Positions 22,301 through 33,700 of a stretch of 64,000 nt of DNA are shown one piece after another. The DNA lies in NCBI GenBank assembly GCA_013416795.1, contig RQSC01000031.1, positions 6,757 through 70,756 of the forward strand. The letters run 5' to 3'. The notes below the pieces were generated by a model that worked only from the letters and a program-made list of their open reading frames with translations, had not been told where the DNA came from and ran no database searches. The stretch comes from Prasinococcaceae sp. CCMP 1430 (Eukaryota; Prasinodermophyta; Palmophyllophyceae; Prasinococcales; Prasinococcaceae). Position 1 is the stretch's first letter. Every line of letters starts with the position of its first letter. Both the position numbers and the translations under genes were made by a program.

Positions 22301-22600
22301 CCACGTGCGCTTTGACCTCCCCCACACCACCACCCCCAAAACACGCACCGAGGCCAAAGCCAACGATACCAGTTTTTAAAAGCAGTTTGGAGTGTCGTTA
22401 CCACGTGCGCTTTGACCTCCCCCACCACACCCCCCCAAAAAAACGCACCGAGGCCAAAGCCAACGATACCAGTTTTTAGTCTAAAAGCAGATTTGAGTGT
22501 CGTTACCACGTGCGCTTTGACCTCCCTCCCCCAGCCAGGCCGGCGCAAAGGACACACACAACGCGCGATACCAGTTTTAGCTTGGCTGTGTACGGCAGTT
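22301..22600. repeat. Tandem repeat of about 100 bp, three copies
   Basis: Units start at 22301, 22401 and 22506 with CCACGTGCGCTTTGACCTCC. The first two are near-identical through GAGGCCAAAGCCAACGATAC and CAGTTTTTA; the third has diverged in its middle. Each holds the palindrome CACGTG. The array sits in the divergent promoter region between HST and the MRS2-like gene. Confidence 0.9.
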
Positions 22601-22817
22601 CCACGAACAGGGAATATGCGCCGCTCCGCGACCTCCCTCCTCGCGCCCGTGCGCCTGAAACCGAACTTTCCGCTCTTCCAAATGCTCGCGAGATGATCTG
22701 TTTTGAACGAACATCGCGGGGTTTTCTGCGGCGCGCTCCGCGCGTTTTGTGTCGTCGTCCCGCGTGGCGTGGCGGGCGGCGGCTGCGCGTGCGGCGGCGG
22801 GGCCCCGGCGGCGGCGG

Positions 22818-22818
22818 N
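22818..22818. other. Single N
   Basis: One undetermined base 60 bp before the MRS2-like start codon, in a GGC-rich run. It may be an ambiguous base or an unsized join. Confidence 0.6.
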
Positions 22819-22877
22819 TACGAGCCGAGAGCGGGCGAAGAGCAGCCGGGCGCGGCGCGGGGCGGCGCGGCGCAGGC

Positions 22878-25030
22878 ATGGCGGGCGTGGGCGCGCGGAA
22901 GCCGCCGGTGGTCCCAGTGCCCGGAGGCGCGCCTGACGCAGGCCAGGAGACCACGCCGCCGCAGGGGACGCCGGTGGCACGGCTCAGGAGGATCGACACG
23001 CCGATGGCCGCAGCCTCCGTCGGGCGCACGTTCGACGGCGCCGCCGGGGGCCTGGACGGCGGCGCGCAAGGGGCCGCGGGCGGCGGTGGCGTGGCGGCCG
23101 GCGCCGCGGCGCCCCCGCGGCACCGGCGTTCCTCGAGCGGATACGCGTTCCCCTTGCTCGGCAGCATGGCGCGCATGGGCAGGGGCAGTATGGGCAAGAC
23201 GACGCGAATGACCCCCAACAAGTGGTCCTTCGACGACCTCGCCACCAAGGTGTACGGCGACGCCGCGCGTGCGCCGATGCAGGGGCCGGGCGCCGTGGGC
23301 TCGTCGGTCGGCTCAGTCGGAAGCAGCGGCGGCGCAGGCGCAGGCGGAGGCGGCGGAGGCGCCAATGGGAGCGCGGGGGTTGGCGGCTCGGTCGCGGCGC
23401 CGCGCCAGCGCACGTGGCTCGTGTTCGAGTCCAGCGGCGCCGTGCGCAAGTACTCGGCGGAGAAACACCGCCTCGTGAGACGACTCGCAGTGCCCGCGCG
23501 CGACCTTCGCGTGCTCGATCCGGCGAGCCACACCCCCGCGGCCATCCTCTGCCGTGAGAAGGCGCTGGTGGTCAACCTCGGCTTCATTCGCATGGTGCTC
23601 TGTGCCGACGAGGCCTACCTTCTGTACTCAGGCTTCGACCAGCTGCAGTCGAGGCAGGTGCGCGCGTTCGCCGAGAGGCTGCGCGTGCAGCTGGAGGCAC
23701 GCGCGGAGGTGAGCCACCCGGCCGTCGCTGGCGCGAACCGCGACTCTGGGTACGCCTCCGATGGCGACCTGAGCGCCGGCCGTGGCGGCAGGCGCTTTGG
23801 TGGCTACAGCTCCGACGCCAGCGACGTGTCGGCGTCTCCCGCGAAGCAGGTGCGTAAGTCGTCCGAACCTGACTGCGACCAGCTATCCCCCGGGGACGAC
23901 GGAGGCATCGAGGCTGAGCTGCTGCTGGGGAGTGCTGCCCTTGGCGCGATGGGGGGGCACGACGGCAGAGCGGGGGATGGGCGCGACTCAAGTCGCGACA
24001 GCGAGATGAGCAAGTTCGGGGGCGGCCTCTTCCGCCAGCGTCAGCAAAACTTCTTCGAGTTCCGAGTGCTCGAGTCCGCGCTTGAGCGCGTGGTGAGTGA
24101 CCTCGAAAACGAGACGGACGAACTCGAGCGCCTGGCGTATCCGGCGCTCGATCAGCTCACCTATGATGTCACAAGCTCCAACCTGGATAGTGTACGCAAG
24201 ATCAAGGGCAAGATGAACCGCCTGCACAATCGCGCGACGCAGTTCCGCGATGAGCTCGAGCAGCTTCTGGCCAATGACGACGACATGAACGAGATGTACC
24301 TCACGCGCAAGCTGGTAGCGGAGGCTGACGAGCCGCTCTCCACGCCTTTCGGGGATGGTGACGAGCGCTTCGGCGGGTCCGACTCGGAAGACGAGGGCAG
24401 TGTTCGGGGGGGCGTTGGCGGAAGTGGTCGAGGGGGCGCCTCGGCGCAACGGTTGCTACACGAGGGCAAGCTGCAGCAGCAGCCGCAGCAGGTGTACGAC
24501 GTGGAGGAGATAGAGGACCTGCTGGAGACATACAACGAGCAGGTGCTGGCCTGCGTGTACAAGCTAAGCACGCTGCGCGAGTACATCGATGACACAGAGG
24601 ACTACATCGCCATCATGCAGGACTCTCACCGAAACAGGCTCATCCAAATGGACCTCATGATCTCATGCGGCACGTTCTGCCTGACGGTAACCGCGGTGGT
24701 GGCGAGCCTCTTCGGCATGAACATCCCAAACCCGCTCGGAGGGCTGCTCAATGGCGACGACGAGGATTGTGCGTTTGCGCGTGCGCGCTCTCGCCAGCTG
24801 CGCGCCCAACCGCGATGTGGCGCCTGTTGGCACGCGTGGTGCCCTACATCGAGCTGCGCTCTGCTCACTGGCGCGCACTTCGCCTCTGACACCACCGGCC
24901 CGGCCATGCACGCGCACATGGACGTGCAGACTCACGTTGGTACGCCATCACGTGGTCCTTCATTGCGCTAGCGCTGGTGGTGTTCGTCGTGCTTGTCTAC
25001 GTCGCCAAACGGCGTGCGGTGCTCCGATGA
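22878..25030 (+). CDS. MRS2: MRS2/CorA-type magnesium transporter
   Basis: A Mg2+ channel of the CorA superfamily (663 residues). Exons are 22878-24768 and 24930-25030, phase 1, GTGCGT...GTGCAG. A low-complexity Gly/Ala N-terminus (about 180 residues) leads into the conserved start of the MRS2 soluble domain (PRQRTWLVFESSGAVRKY, RRLAVPARDLRVLDP). A long helical region with an acidic insert (DGDERFGGSDSEDEG) follows, then DVEEIEDLLETYNEQVLA. The first membrane helix ends in the diagnostic GMN motif (SLFGMNIPNPLGG). The short second exon encodes the second helix (WYAITWSFIALALVVFVVLV) and a basic end. The N-terminal extension does not look like a classical mitochondrial presequence, so the target membrane is open. 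Confidence 0.92.
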
Positions 25031-26072
25031 ACTTGCCGCGCGCGCGCTGCACGCACGAGCTTCGCGGCACGAGGAGCGGCCGCGCGCAGGGGCTATCTGG
25101 GAGCGCGCCCGTCGGCGCGGCGCCCAACGAGTCTGTCAACACGTAAGCCCGCACTGTTCAGTGACACTCCCCTCGCCATAGCCATCGCGCGCGCGCGTTC
25201 CGACGTCCGGGGCTCACGCGCGTTTCTCCCACCTCGGCCCTCCCGACCAGCCCCGCCCGCGGGCTTGGTGAGAGCCCAACGGTCCTTGACAGGGTGGGTG
25301 AGTGGATTGCGTGCTGCCACGTTTTTCCACGCGCGCTCTGCTGGCATGGGATGCGAAGGGGCGCGTGTCCCGAAATTTACATGGAGAATTCATATCAAAA
25401 CCTCGGCTCGCGAAGGGGCGCGGGCACGCTCCGCCCGCGCGCGCTGGCTGTCGCTGTCACCCACTGCTTGGTGTGACCGGCGCGGCGGGGCGCGTGCGAG
25501 CGCGCGCGCGCAGAGAGGGGAGGGGAGGGTATGTCACCCATAGCGCCATCAACCGAGCGTGCTGGCCGTTCCGAGCGCGCCAGGGCGCATGGTGTAGGGT
25601 CTGCGCACGCGCGGGCCCTTGCGCACGAACGCGGGCAACCGTTTTCTTGTTTCGACGCTGTCGCGGCCTGCCTGCTCGCCGCGGGATATTAAGGATAATA
25701 AGGATATTAAGGATATCGCGCGGACGTTTAGGACGCAGAGAGAGGGGCTGGCGTGGATAAGCATGCGTAACGTCAGCGCTGCGAGAGAAACGGTCGCAGC
25801 GCGAGCTGGCGGGCGCCGGTTCAGCTGCCTGGGTCGGCATGGGAATGAATGAGCGGTTACAAATTCTGCTGTTGCATTCTGCGGCGGGCGCGCACGCGCG
25901 CGCGCGCCCGCAGCGCAGGCGGGTGGATGCGTGCATGCACGGGCGCGCGGGTGCACAGGTGCCACTGTGCGCATTGCGAGCACGTGCATTCCACTGCCCG
26001 CGCTCATCAGGCGCGTCCCCGCCCACATCGCTTCCACACTCTGCACCGAGACGCCTACTTGCAGGAGCACAT
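25031..26072. other. Intergenic between MRS2-like and ubiquitin-like genes
   Basis: No gene is supported. An AT-rich direct repeat (GGATATTAAGGATA, 25684-25722) stands out against the GC-rich background. CGCGCGCGC runs occur at 25500 and 25895. Confidence 0.45.
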
Positions 26073-27213
26073 ATGCCTGGGACCTTGGCCGCCGCCCTCG
26101 AGGCGCAGGCCGAAATGCACGATGCTGCTTTCGCCGTTACTGCTCCTGCGAATGCCATCGCTGAGGAGGTGGTCAAGGTGCGTGCGCGTGCGCCCCGCGT
26201 TGAGCGCCAGCGCGTGCACACGCACTCACGCGCAAATGCAGACACTGCCCGCGTATTGCGAGGTTCAGCGATGGGGACAAGCAAGTCATCGCATCCCCGA
26301 GTCCATTCCAATTTGCGTCGAGAACGTGACTGACGCCCGAAGGCCAACGCGCCAACGCGCTTACCACTGCGCTTGTAGCCCGAGCTCGGTGAGATGGACA
26401 TCGGCGAGGACTTCGTCGCTGTGAGAGACTCAGATATCAGTGGTTCCTCTGATGATGGTGCGGGCAGCGACGACGGGGCCGTGCTGGTGACGAGCCCGAA
26501 GAAGCGCCCCGCGACCAACGCCCCATGCACACCGGAGAAGGCCACGCGCGCGCGGACTGGAAGGTTCACGCAGAGGCTACTGTTGCCGTCCACTCCGCCG
26601 AGGCAGCTCTTCGGCTCGGACCCGTACGTGGGCGCCCACATTTCCGACGCCCCGCCTCGCATTCGAACCGCCGCGGCCGCGCCCCGTGAGCTTGGCCCGG
26701 TCAAGGTGCGTATCATACACGCGCAGACCGACAAGGCGACGCTCCAGATGAACTTTTCGCAAGATGACACCATTCGCAAGGTCAAGAACGACATAGCCAG
26801 CGCGGTTGGCGCGCCGGCTGCGGCCCTCATGCTCACGTTTGGTGGTCGCGTGCTCGGCCGCAGACACAGGTGCGACTGCGCATGCATAGATCCAGACTTT
26901 GCGCGCAGTCGCGCTAGGCATGCGCGCATCCAGCGAGCGACGAGACAGATTGGACGGCGTGTTGACCCATCGACTTGATTTGTGCTCCTTCCGCACGCTC
27001 GTGCCGACCTCCAGGCACGATTACCTCCACGATGAGGCCGTCATGACCCTTGGGGACTACCGCGTCTTCCAGTGGTTGGCGCGCTTTCCGGACTGGGTAC
27101 TCGACTGCGACCTGATGGTGGACACCCCCCCTGAACTTGCTCTCACGGAAGATGCGGAGGTCACCACGGCGGACACCGATCCTGGCATCGCGCGCGTGGT
27201 TGCGCAGATTTGA
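26073..27213 (+). CDS. Protein with a C-terminal ubiquitin-like domain
   Basis: Proposed exons are 26073-26177, 26379-26869 and 27015-27213 (264 residues), all phase-consistent (GTGCGT...TTGTAG; GTGCGA...TCCAG). The N-terminal part is acidic and polar (MDIGEDFVAVRDSDISGSSD), then a basic proline stretch (SPKKRPATNAPCTPEK). The second exon contains a beta-grasp sequence, VKVRIIHAQTDKATLQMNFS then DDTIRKVKNDIASAVGAP and ALMLTFGGRVLG. It is completed in exon 3 by HDYLHDEAVMTLGDY, as in ubiquitin (LxxxxTLxDYxI). There is no C-terminal di-Gly; after the domain comes an acidic tail, so it is a domain protein and not a conjugated modifier. The specific family is not recognised. Confidence 0.7.
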
Positions 27214-27516
27214 GGTGCACGCTGTGTTCGGGCGGCCGCAGGTCCGACTTGGCACGCGGAGCTCTCATCGGTGCGCTGACACTGTGGAGAGAGCAAGAGG
27301 GCGCGAACGTCACACTGCGCGACAATGTAAGAGAGGGATTGATAGAAGGGCGAGCAGGCCAACTTGCGTCACCCCTCTCTGCGCTTGCCTGCGCCGTGCC
27401 TGCGCGAGCGCGAGCACGCGCGCGAGTGCGCGTACGAGTGTGCATGTAGCACTCCATGAGCTCTCCTGCGTGTCTACTTATAGATTGATGCAAGGGGTGC
27501 GGGCCTGCGTCCCTCC

Positions 27517-28248
27517 TCAGATCCTGAACGCCCTGTAGTGGCCTGGCCCCCCGCCGCCCATGTACGGCGAGTACGGCCTCACCGAATTGTACGACGGCAG
27601 CTGGCGCAGGCTGGCGTCTCCCCCCCTAGCGCCCCCACCGCTGCCGCCATAGTACTTGCGGGACGCGCCGCTGGCCGTCGACATCGCCGTGCCAGGGCGC
27701 GACGGCAAGTCGCCGAGGAACGCGCTGGGCGCATCGACCTGCAGAGCGCGCAGCCCGCCACTGAGCACGTAGATGTTGTCCACCCCCTTCTCGAAACACA
27801 AGTTTGCCGCGGGGCCGGCCACGCGCTCGTCATTGTCCACCAGAATGATGGCCGCGCCCTCGCGGTTCTTGTAACGCAGCACCTCGGCGCTGAAGGGGTG
27901 GCAGCTGTGGGTGAAGAGCGTGGCGGGGTACGAGATGGAGCCGCGCGCGTGGCCAGCCTCGTACTCATCTGTCCCACGCACGTCGAGCACGAGGTACTCG
28001 ACCGCCTCCTCGGCGAGCATGCGCGCAAAAGTAAGCGGCTTGAGGCGCTTGAAGTGCTCGCCACGGAGCGCGCGGCCGGCGCGCGAATTTTCGGACCGCT
28101 TCAGCGCCTTCGAGAGCGTGAGGCCCGTATCGAGCGAGCTCTTGACGCGGTCATATTTGTGCGAGGTGTAGACGCGCCTCTGCAACACATCCTTGTCGCC
28201 GATGCCGCGCGAGCTTGCGCCGATGTTGCGCGACGACGGCAGCACCAT
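27517..28248 (-). CDS. CEP41: CEP41-like ciliary rhodanese-domain protein
   Basis: CEP41 is a basal-body and axonemal protein needed for tubulin polyglutamylation in animals. One exon, 243 residues. The N-terminal box RVYTSHKYDRVKSSLDTG matches the CEP41 signature (NPKYxxVKSRLDTG), and EHFKRLKPLTFARML follows. The rhodanese domain runs from about residue 85 (VEYLVLDVRGTDEYEAGHAR) to 185. At the active-loop position (AAIILVDNDERVAGPAA) there is no catalytic Cys, as in animal CEP41. YVLSGGLRAL closes the domain. The C-terminus is Gly/Tyr-rich. It implies that the organism builds cilia. Convergent with the ubiquitin-like gene. Confidence 0.88.
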   Translation of the reverse strand: MVLPSSRNIGASSRGIGDKDVLQRRVYTSHKYDRVKSSLDTGLTLSKALKRSENSRAGRALRGEHFKRLKPLTFARMLAEEAVEYLVLDVRGTDEYEAGHARGSISYPATLFTHSCHPFSAEVLRYKNREGAAIILVDNDERVAGPAANLCFEKGVDNIYVLSGGLRALQVDAPSAFLGDLPSRPGTAMSTASGASRKYYGGSGGGARGGDASLRQLPSYNSVRPYSPYMGGGGPGHYRAFRI

Positions 28249-28657
28249 GGCGGCCGACCTCCTCTCCCCACAACCCCCACCCCCACCACCGAACGCGCGC
28301 GGCACGCTCCCCCTGCGCGCGTCGCCTCCCTCTTTCTTTCCCCCCTCACCCGGCGCCCCGCCGTCGGCGCCGCGCGCCGCGCGTCCTATGCCGCCCCGCG
28401 GACAGCCCCGCGCCGCCAGCACTCGCGCGCGCGCACGCGCTCGCCGCGCGGACATCGCGCTCCCCGACGCCCGGGCACAGGCATGCGCCCCCCTCTCGTC
28501 GCCCTTTTTTTTTGGCATTCTTTTTCTTCACGCGGGATACGCCCACACCGGACGGCCAGCGGCGGCGGCGCGTGAGCTCTGCGGGGTGTGAGGAAGGGGG
28601 GGCGGGGGGCGGCGCCGTCGGCGACAGGCTGCGGCGATGGGCACGGCGAGCGCCGCC
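28249..28657. other. GC-rich spacer between CEP41 and POLH
   Basis: Upstream region of CEP41 and 3' flank of POLH. It is dominated by CCCCACC and GCGC runs plus a T-tract at 28505-28530. Long antisense frames occur, but no gene is supported. Confidence 0.4.
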
Positions 28658-30457
28658 TCACTCGACGCCTCGCTTCGCGAAGAACGCGGCCACGCTGCGC
28701 TGCTTCTTCCCCGCGTTCGGCGGGTGCGACGCGCGGGCGCGCTTGCCGCCAACGGGATGGCCGGCGCCGCCGTGCGCTGTAACTCCCTGCTGAGGCGGCC
28801 CGCGGCGCTCGCGCTCGATCTGCGCGAGGAGCAGCCTTTGCTCGGCCATGTCAATGGCGCTCAGGTCAAACGAGCCCGGCGAGGGAGCCTCAGTCGCGGT
28901 CGGCTGGCCATCCCGCGGCTGCCGCGGCGCGTGCGCCTGGCTGGCGGGCTTCGCGGGACGTGGGGCCTCTCTCATCTTGGCGGCGAAGCTCATCAGCGTG
29001 GGCTGGGCTGTGTCGACGCTCTCGAATCGACTCGCACCCACGCTCATGCACGTCACCTCGAGTGGGGCGCGAGCTGGCCCCAGCGTCGAAGAGGCCCACC
29101 TGCGAAGCGCCTCGGCGCACGGCTCTGCGAGCGCCGCGACGGCAAACTCCTGAGAACCGCCCTTGCGGGGAGGGAAGGGCAGCGCGCGGCTGCACCAGCC
29201 GCCCTTGTTGGTCACGGCAGGCGAGCGCCAGCCGACGTTCAGCGAGCGTGGCTCTCGGCCCTTTTTGAGCTCGTCCCGAAGCCGGGCTGCCAGCTGCCCC
29301 GCCAGTTGCGCGAGCCAGTGCTCGACGGGCTCCCAGCTGCGCAGCGTGTTGGGACCGACGAATGTCTTGCTGTAGCCGACCTGTGTTGCAGAGCCTCTGT
29401 CCTTGACGGCTTCTGAGTCCTCCCCTCTCGCGCATGCGAGCACCCACGCGGCAGTTTTGTCACTGCCGCACGCGGCACGCACCCTGGCCTCGCTGACGCG
29501 CGCGAGCTGACCCGCCGTGGACACTCCGAGCTCTCGTATCAACACCTCACCGAGGCCGCCGCCGAGCCCCCTCAGTCGTGCCAGCGGCAGGTCCTCCAAC
29601 ATCCGGTGGATGCCACCCTCCGGAATCAGCGTTTGTTGGTTCGGCTTGTGCACCCCGCTGGCGAGCTTCGCGAGGAGCTTGTTGTGCGCAACGCCGCAGC
29701 TCGTCGTGAATGTCAGTCGGCGCTCGACCTCCTGGCGCGCCTCGTACGCAATGGCGGCACCGGCCACCAGCAGAGCGTCGCCAGGCGATACGCACGCGCG
29801 CGCGCGCGCAAACAGCGGGCACGCCGAGCTGCCGTGCGTGCCAGCACTCACGTCGGCACCACCGTGCACGGACACCTGCTCCGCGGGCTGTGGCGCCGCG
29901 TATCCGTTTCGCGCCTCCTCGCGACCGTGGTGCCGCGTACGTGCGCCACCCTCGAGGCCCTCAACGTGCGTGCCAGCTTCGCGTGCGAGAGACACAAGCT
30001 GCTCCCAAGGACGCCGCTGCAGCGCGCGGCGCGCGGCGGCGGTCACGTCGGCGTACGCCTCGTCAACGCTGGCCTTCTCTATGACGCAATCATCGCCGAA
30101 GCACTCAGCCAGCGTTGCCAGCACCTCCTCCCCAGCCTCCCGATAGTGACGGATGTCAGCCTTGCCGTGGGCGGTGGGCACGCGCACGAGCGCGAGCTGC
30201 GGGCAGTGCGTGCGCGCCTCAGCGCCGCGCATCTGGCGGCGCACACCCGCCGCTCTCGCCTCGTAGCTGACCGCGATGAGGCTGCCGTCGGAGCGGTCGT
30301 CGCGGCGTGCGTCCGAGGAGGGGCAGTCTGCGACATGCAGCGAGCGCGCGTCGTATTGCACGACGGCGAGCGGCACACCGCGCAGCTCTGGCCGCAGGCG
30401 CCGCTCGACCGCCACGTAGAACGCGTCTTGGTCGATGTGCAGCACCACGCGATGCAT
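28658..30457 (-). CDS. POLH: DNA polymerase eta (Y family)
   Basis: A translesion DNA polymerase that copies past UV dimers in the nucleus. Single exon, 599 residues from MHRVVLHIDQDAFY. The first catalytic motif is DQDAFYVAVE; the second acidic pair is in SVDEAYADV. The Tyr/Arg finger region SYEARAAGVRRQMRG matches eta, as do TSCGVAHNKLLAKLAS and KPNQQTLIP. A polymorphic Gly/Arg insert sits in the palm (about residues 155-205). The C-terminal third lacks a recognisable UBZ zinc finger. The protein ends with a clean PCNA-binding PIP box (QRSVAAFFAKR). The missing UBZ and the insert are the unusual points. Divergent from the CTD-phosphatase gene. Confidence 0.93.
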   Translation of the reverse strand: MHRVVLHIDQDAFYVAVERRLRPELRGVPLAVVQYDARSLHVADCPSSDARRDDRSDGSLIAVSYEARAAGVRRQMRGAEARTHCPQLALVRVPTAHGKADIRHYREAGEEVLATLAECFGDDCVIEKASVDEAYADVTAAARRALQRRPWEQLVSLAREAGTHVEGLEGGARTRHHGREEARNGYAAPQPAEQVSVHGGADVSAGTHGSSACPLFARARACVSPGDALLVAGAAIAYEARQEVERRLTFTTSCGVAHNKLLAKLASGVHKPNQQTLIPEGGIHRMLEDLPLARLRGLGGGLGEVLIRELGVSTAGQLARVSEARVRAACGSDKTAAWVLACARGEDSEAVKDRGSATQVGYSKTFVGPNTLRSWEPVEHWLAQLAGQLAARLRDELKKGREPRSLNVGWRSPAVTNKGGWCSRALPFPPRKGGSQEFAVAALAEPCAEALRRWASSTLGPARAPLEVTCMSVGASRFESVDTAQPTLMSFAAKMREAPRPAKPASQAHAPRQPRDGQPTATEAPSPGSFDLSAIDMAEQRLLLAQIERERRGPPQQGVTAHGGAGHPVGGKRARASHPPNAGKKQRSVAAFFAKRGVE

Positions 30458-30797
30458 CCCGCCGGCGCTGAAGCCGGCGCGGCGCCACCTCCGCGCGCGC
30501 GCCGAGGTGTGGCATTCGCGTCGCCGCTGCGCGCTGCTGTTTCCCTGGACCCTCGTATTCAAAACCACCGGACTGCCGCCGAGCGACTACGCACCGGTGC
30601 CGCGCCACAGTGCCACGCGGGGCGCGCTGGACGGCGGGGTGGGCGGGGTGGGTCTGGAGCAGGCGTGGAAGGGGTCGGACGGGGCCGGGCCGCTCGTGCG
30701 GCGCGCCGCGCTCGCCGCCAGTCGCCGCCTGTCGCCGCCAGTCGCCGCCCCCACCCTCCCCGCATGTCCTGGCACGCTGCGGTGGCTGGCGTCCGCG
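30458..30797. other. Divergent promoter region POLH / CTD phosphatase
   Basis: 340 bp between two start codons. GGGGTGGGCGGGGTGGG and repeats of CGCCGCCAGTCGCCG are visible (30630-30760). The downstream frame is open throughout, so the phosphatase could begin a little earlier, but there is no in-frame ATG after 30457. Confidence 0.4.
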
Positions 30798-33700
30798 ATG
30801 CAGGAGGGCGAGATGGAGGAGATTGAGGAGGGGGAACTGCCCGCCGAGCGAGGGGGCGAATGGAGTGCGGTGGACGCGCCCGTGCGCACGCCGCCGCCGC
30901 CGCCGCCGCCGCCACCTGCGCAGGACTTGCCTGGTATGCACCCGCTCGGGCAGCACGCGGACGCACGGGGTGGTGTGGGGGCAGCAGGCTCGCAACGGGC
31001 CAATCCACAGCTGCAGAGTTTGGCGCGGTTACCCCCTCCGCCACCGCCATCGTTCGTCCCGCTTCGACTCCAGCCCAACGCGCCTCGCCCCGCCGGCCCA
31101 CTGCAAGGACATCCGGTGGCCTCCACCAGCATGCAATCCGTGCCGCCTCCTTTGCCTCCGCACCCGCCGAGAATGCCGCCGCCAGCTGTACCGCAACAGA
31201 CAACGGCGAGGCCAACGCCGCCTGCCATGCCGCCTGCTATGCAACCGCCCATGCCGCCCCCCACCATGCCGCCAACGCACATCGTACCACCTCGCCCGAG
31301 CGTGCCACCGCCCACTGGGCGCTCGCTTCCGCCGCCTCTGCCGAGCGCGCCACCGCCGCACGCCCCGCCGCTGCCGCTGTCGAATGCACCGCCGCAGCTG
31401 CCACCCCCAGGGATGCTGCCGCCCCCAGGGATGCTGCCGCCTCCAGGGATGCCGCCCCCTCCCGAGCAGCAGCAACAACCGCAGCGGCGCCATGAGCAGC
31501 CGCAGCAGCAGCAGTCACAACAACAGCAGCGCGAAGCAGCTACGGCGCCCGCGCTGCCTGAGGGAGGCGCGGGCGCGGGCGAGGCAATACCATGCAAAAA
31601 GAAGAGGCGGCGAGGGACCAAGAAGGCGCGGGGCAGCAGGGCCAAGAAGACCGCGGAGGAGCCGGCACACGAGCAGACAAATCCACACGCGCAAGAGCAG
31701 ACACATATAGACAAGGCGCCAGGAGCGGAGAACGAAGGTGCTGGGACAGAACGGCCGCCTTCGCTTGTGGACCCGACGCAGAGTGGGCTCCCAGTCTTGC
31801 CGCTAATGCAACGCCATGGAAATCAAGTCGAGCACGAGCAGCAGCACGAGACAGATGACGAGAACGCCAGGGCCAGGTATCCCCTTATGGCCCCCACGGC
31901 CTCACAGGCGGGCGAAAACTCCCATGCACGTGCGTTGTCATCTGTGCCGTCTGCGCACCACATGCAGCATCTACCAATGGCAATGTCTGTTGGAGAGCAG
32001 CTTCGCGTGCAACAGCAGAGCGTCGGACCACAGGTTGCGCAGGCGATCGTCACTGCGCCTACTGCTGAGCAAATGCAACTGCCGGCCGAGGATGCGCAGC
32101 GGCACCTTAATGAGCTGATGGCGGCAGTGCAGGCCGCGCGCGAGGCGGCGACAGGCACGCCACAGCAACTTGAAGCGCTGTCGGCGGCAATGGCCGCGGC
32201 AACCGCTGCTGCGGCACTCTCGCGACGCGTGGGTGGAGACAATGCCAATCAAAGCGTTGACAAGAAACGTGCGCGGCCGCCACCGCCACCGCCGCGGCCG
32301 CCGCCTCCGCCTCCGCCGAGTGCGCATGCAGAGCTGCTTCCATTGGAAAGCCGAGAGAAAGCAACGGCGCCAGTGACAACAGCGGACGGGGCGCCTCCCA
32401 TTGCGCGAGACTTGTTGAGTCGTGACCCGCGCGTGCGTGCACGTGCCGCTGAGGATTGGAGAGCAAGCAGTGCGTCAGATCAGGATGCGGATGCAGACGC
32501 TGGCGCAGGAAAGGAGGCACAAGCTCTGACATCGACCAAGGGCCCCCCGCGCGCGCCGTCCCCGTCTCTCCCACGATTGCTATCCCAGCGCAAGCTCAGC
32601 CTGGTCCTCGACGTCGACCACACCTTGCTGAATTCTGTGACCGTCGAGGCCCTTGAGGAGCGCGACGAAGGTGTGCTTGCGGAAACCGTGCGACAGATGG
32701 CGGCTGCCGAGGCGCAACTTGAGTTCGACCAGCGCAGTTTTTTCAAGTTCGAGCGACTGGGTCTGTGGACGAAGCTGCGTCCTTACGTCCGCGAGTTTTT
32801 GCTGGGGGCGTCGAAGATTGCAGAGCTACACCTGTTCACCATGGGAAGGACGCAGTACGCGAATGAGGTGGGCAATCTTCTCGACCCGGATGGCGCGCTC
32901 TTTGGCGTGGAGCCGCGGCGGCGCATTGTCGGAAGGGAAGGGCTCGCAGTCGACGCAGAGGGGAAGAGGTCGTGGAAGGTATTCAAGCCTGCCCTGACGC
33001 TGACGTAGGGGGCTGATGTGCGTCTTGAGTGCGCCTCTGCTGACACGTGCGCATGCTTGCCGTATGGAATCCTCCGCACCCGTCTGCGGCGCGACCTTGC
33101 TTGCCTAAGGACCTTCGCTGGGTGGATTCGGATGAGCGTCATGTATTGATCGTCGACGACACCGAAGAGGCCTGGCCAGGTCACGGCGCCAACCTCATCG
33201 CAGTCGAGCGTTACTCGTACTTTCCCCCGGACGATGAGGGCCTCGGCGGTCCTGGCGGTGGTCGAAAGGGTCCCTCGCTCCTGCGTGCAAGCCGCGACGA
33301 GTCAACTGCGGATGGCCAGCTAGCAGCGACTCTGTCTCTGCTCAAGCGCGTGCATGCGCGCGCGTTTGCAGATCTCGACGCCGCTATCGCATCGCGTGTG
33401 GGCGCACCTCTGGGGGGCGAGGGCGTCGACGGCGTTGACAGCGTCGAGGGCGCCCTCGACGTGTGCAGGAGCCTTGGCGAGGAGCGGGCGACGCACCTGG
33501 CTGGTGTCGTCGTGCTCTTCTCTCGCCTCATCCCACTTGGCGACCCGAATCCTGAGCGCCACCCACTGTGGCGACTCGCGCTCGCGCTCGGGGCGACGGT
33601 GGTAGAGCAGGTGTGTTAGCACATGCGCGTGTGCGCGTGCGCTGTGCTTGCCTGAAGGTGCGCGTGGAGGGATGCGCGCGCGCTAACTTCGCCCTCGCTG

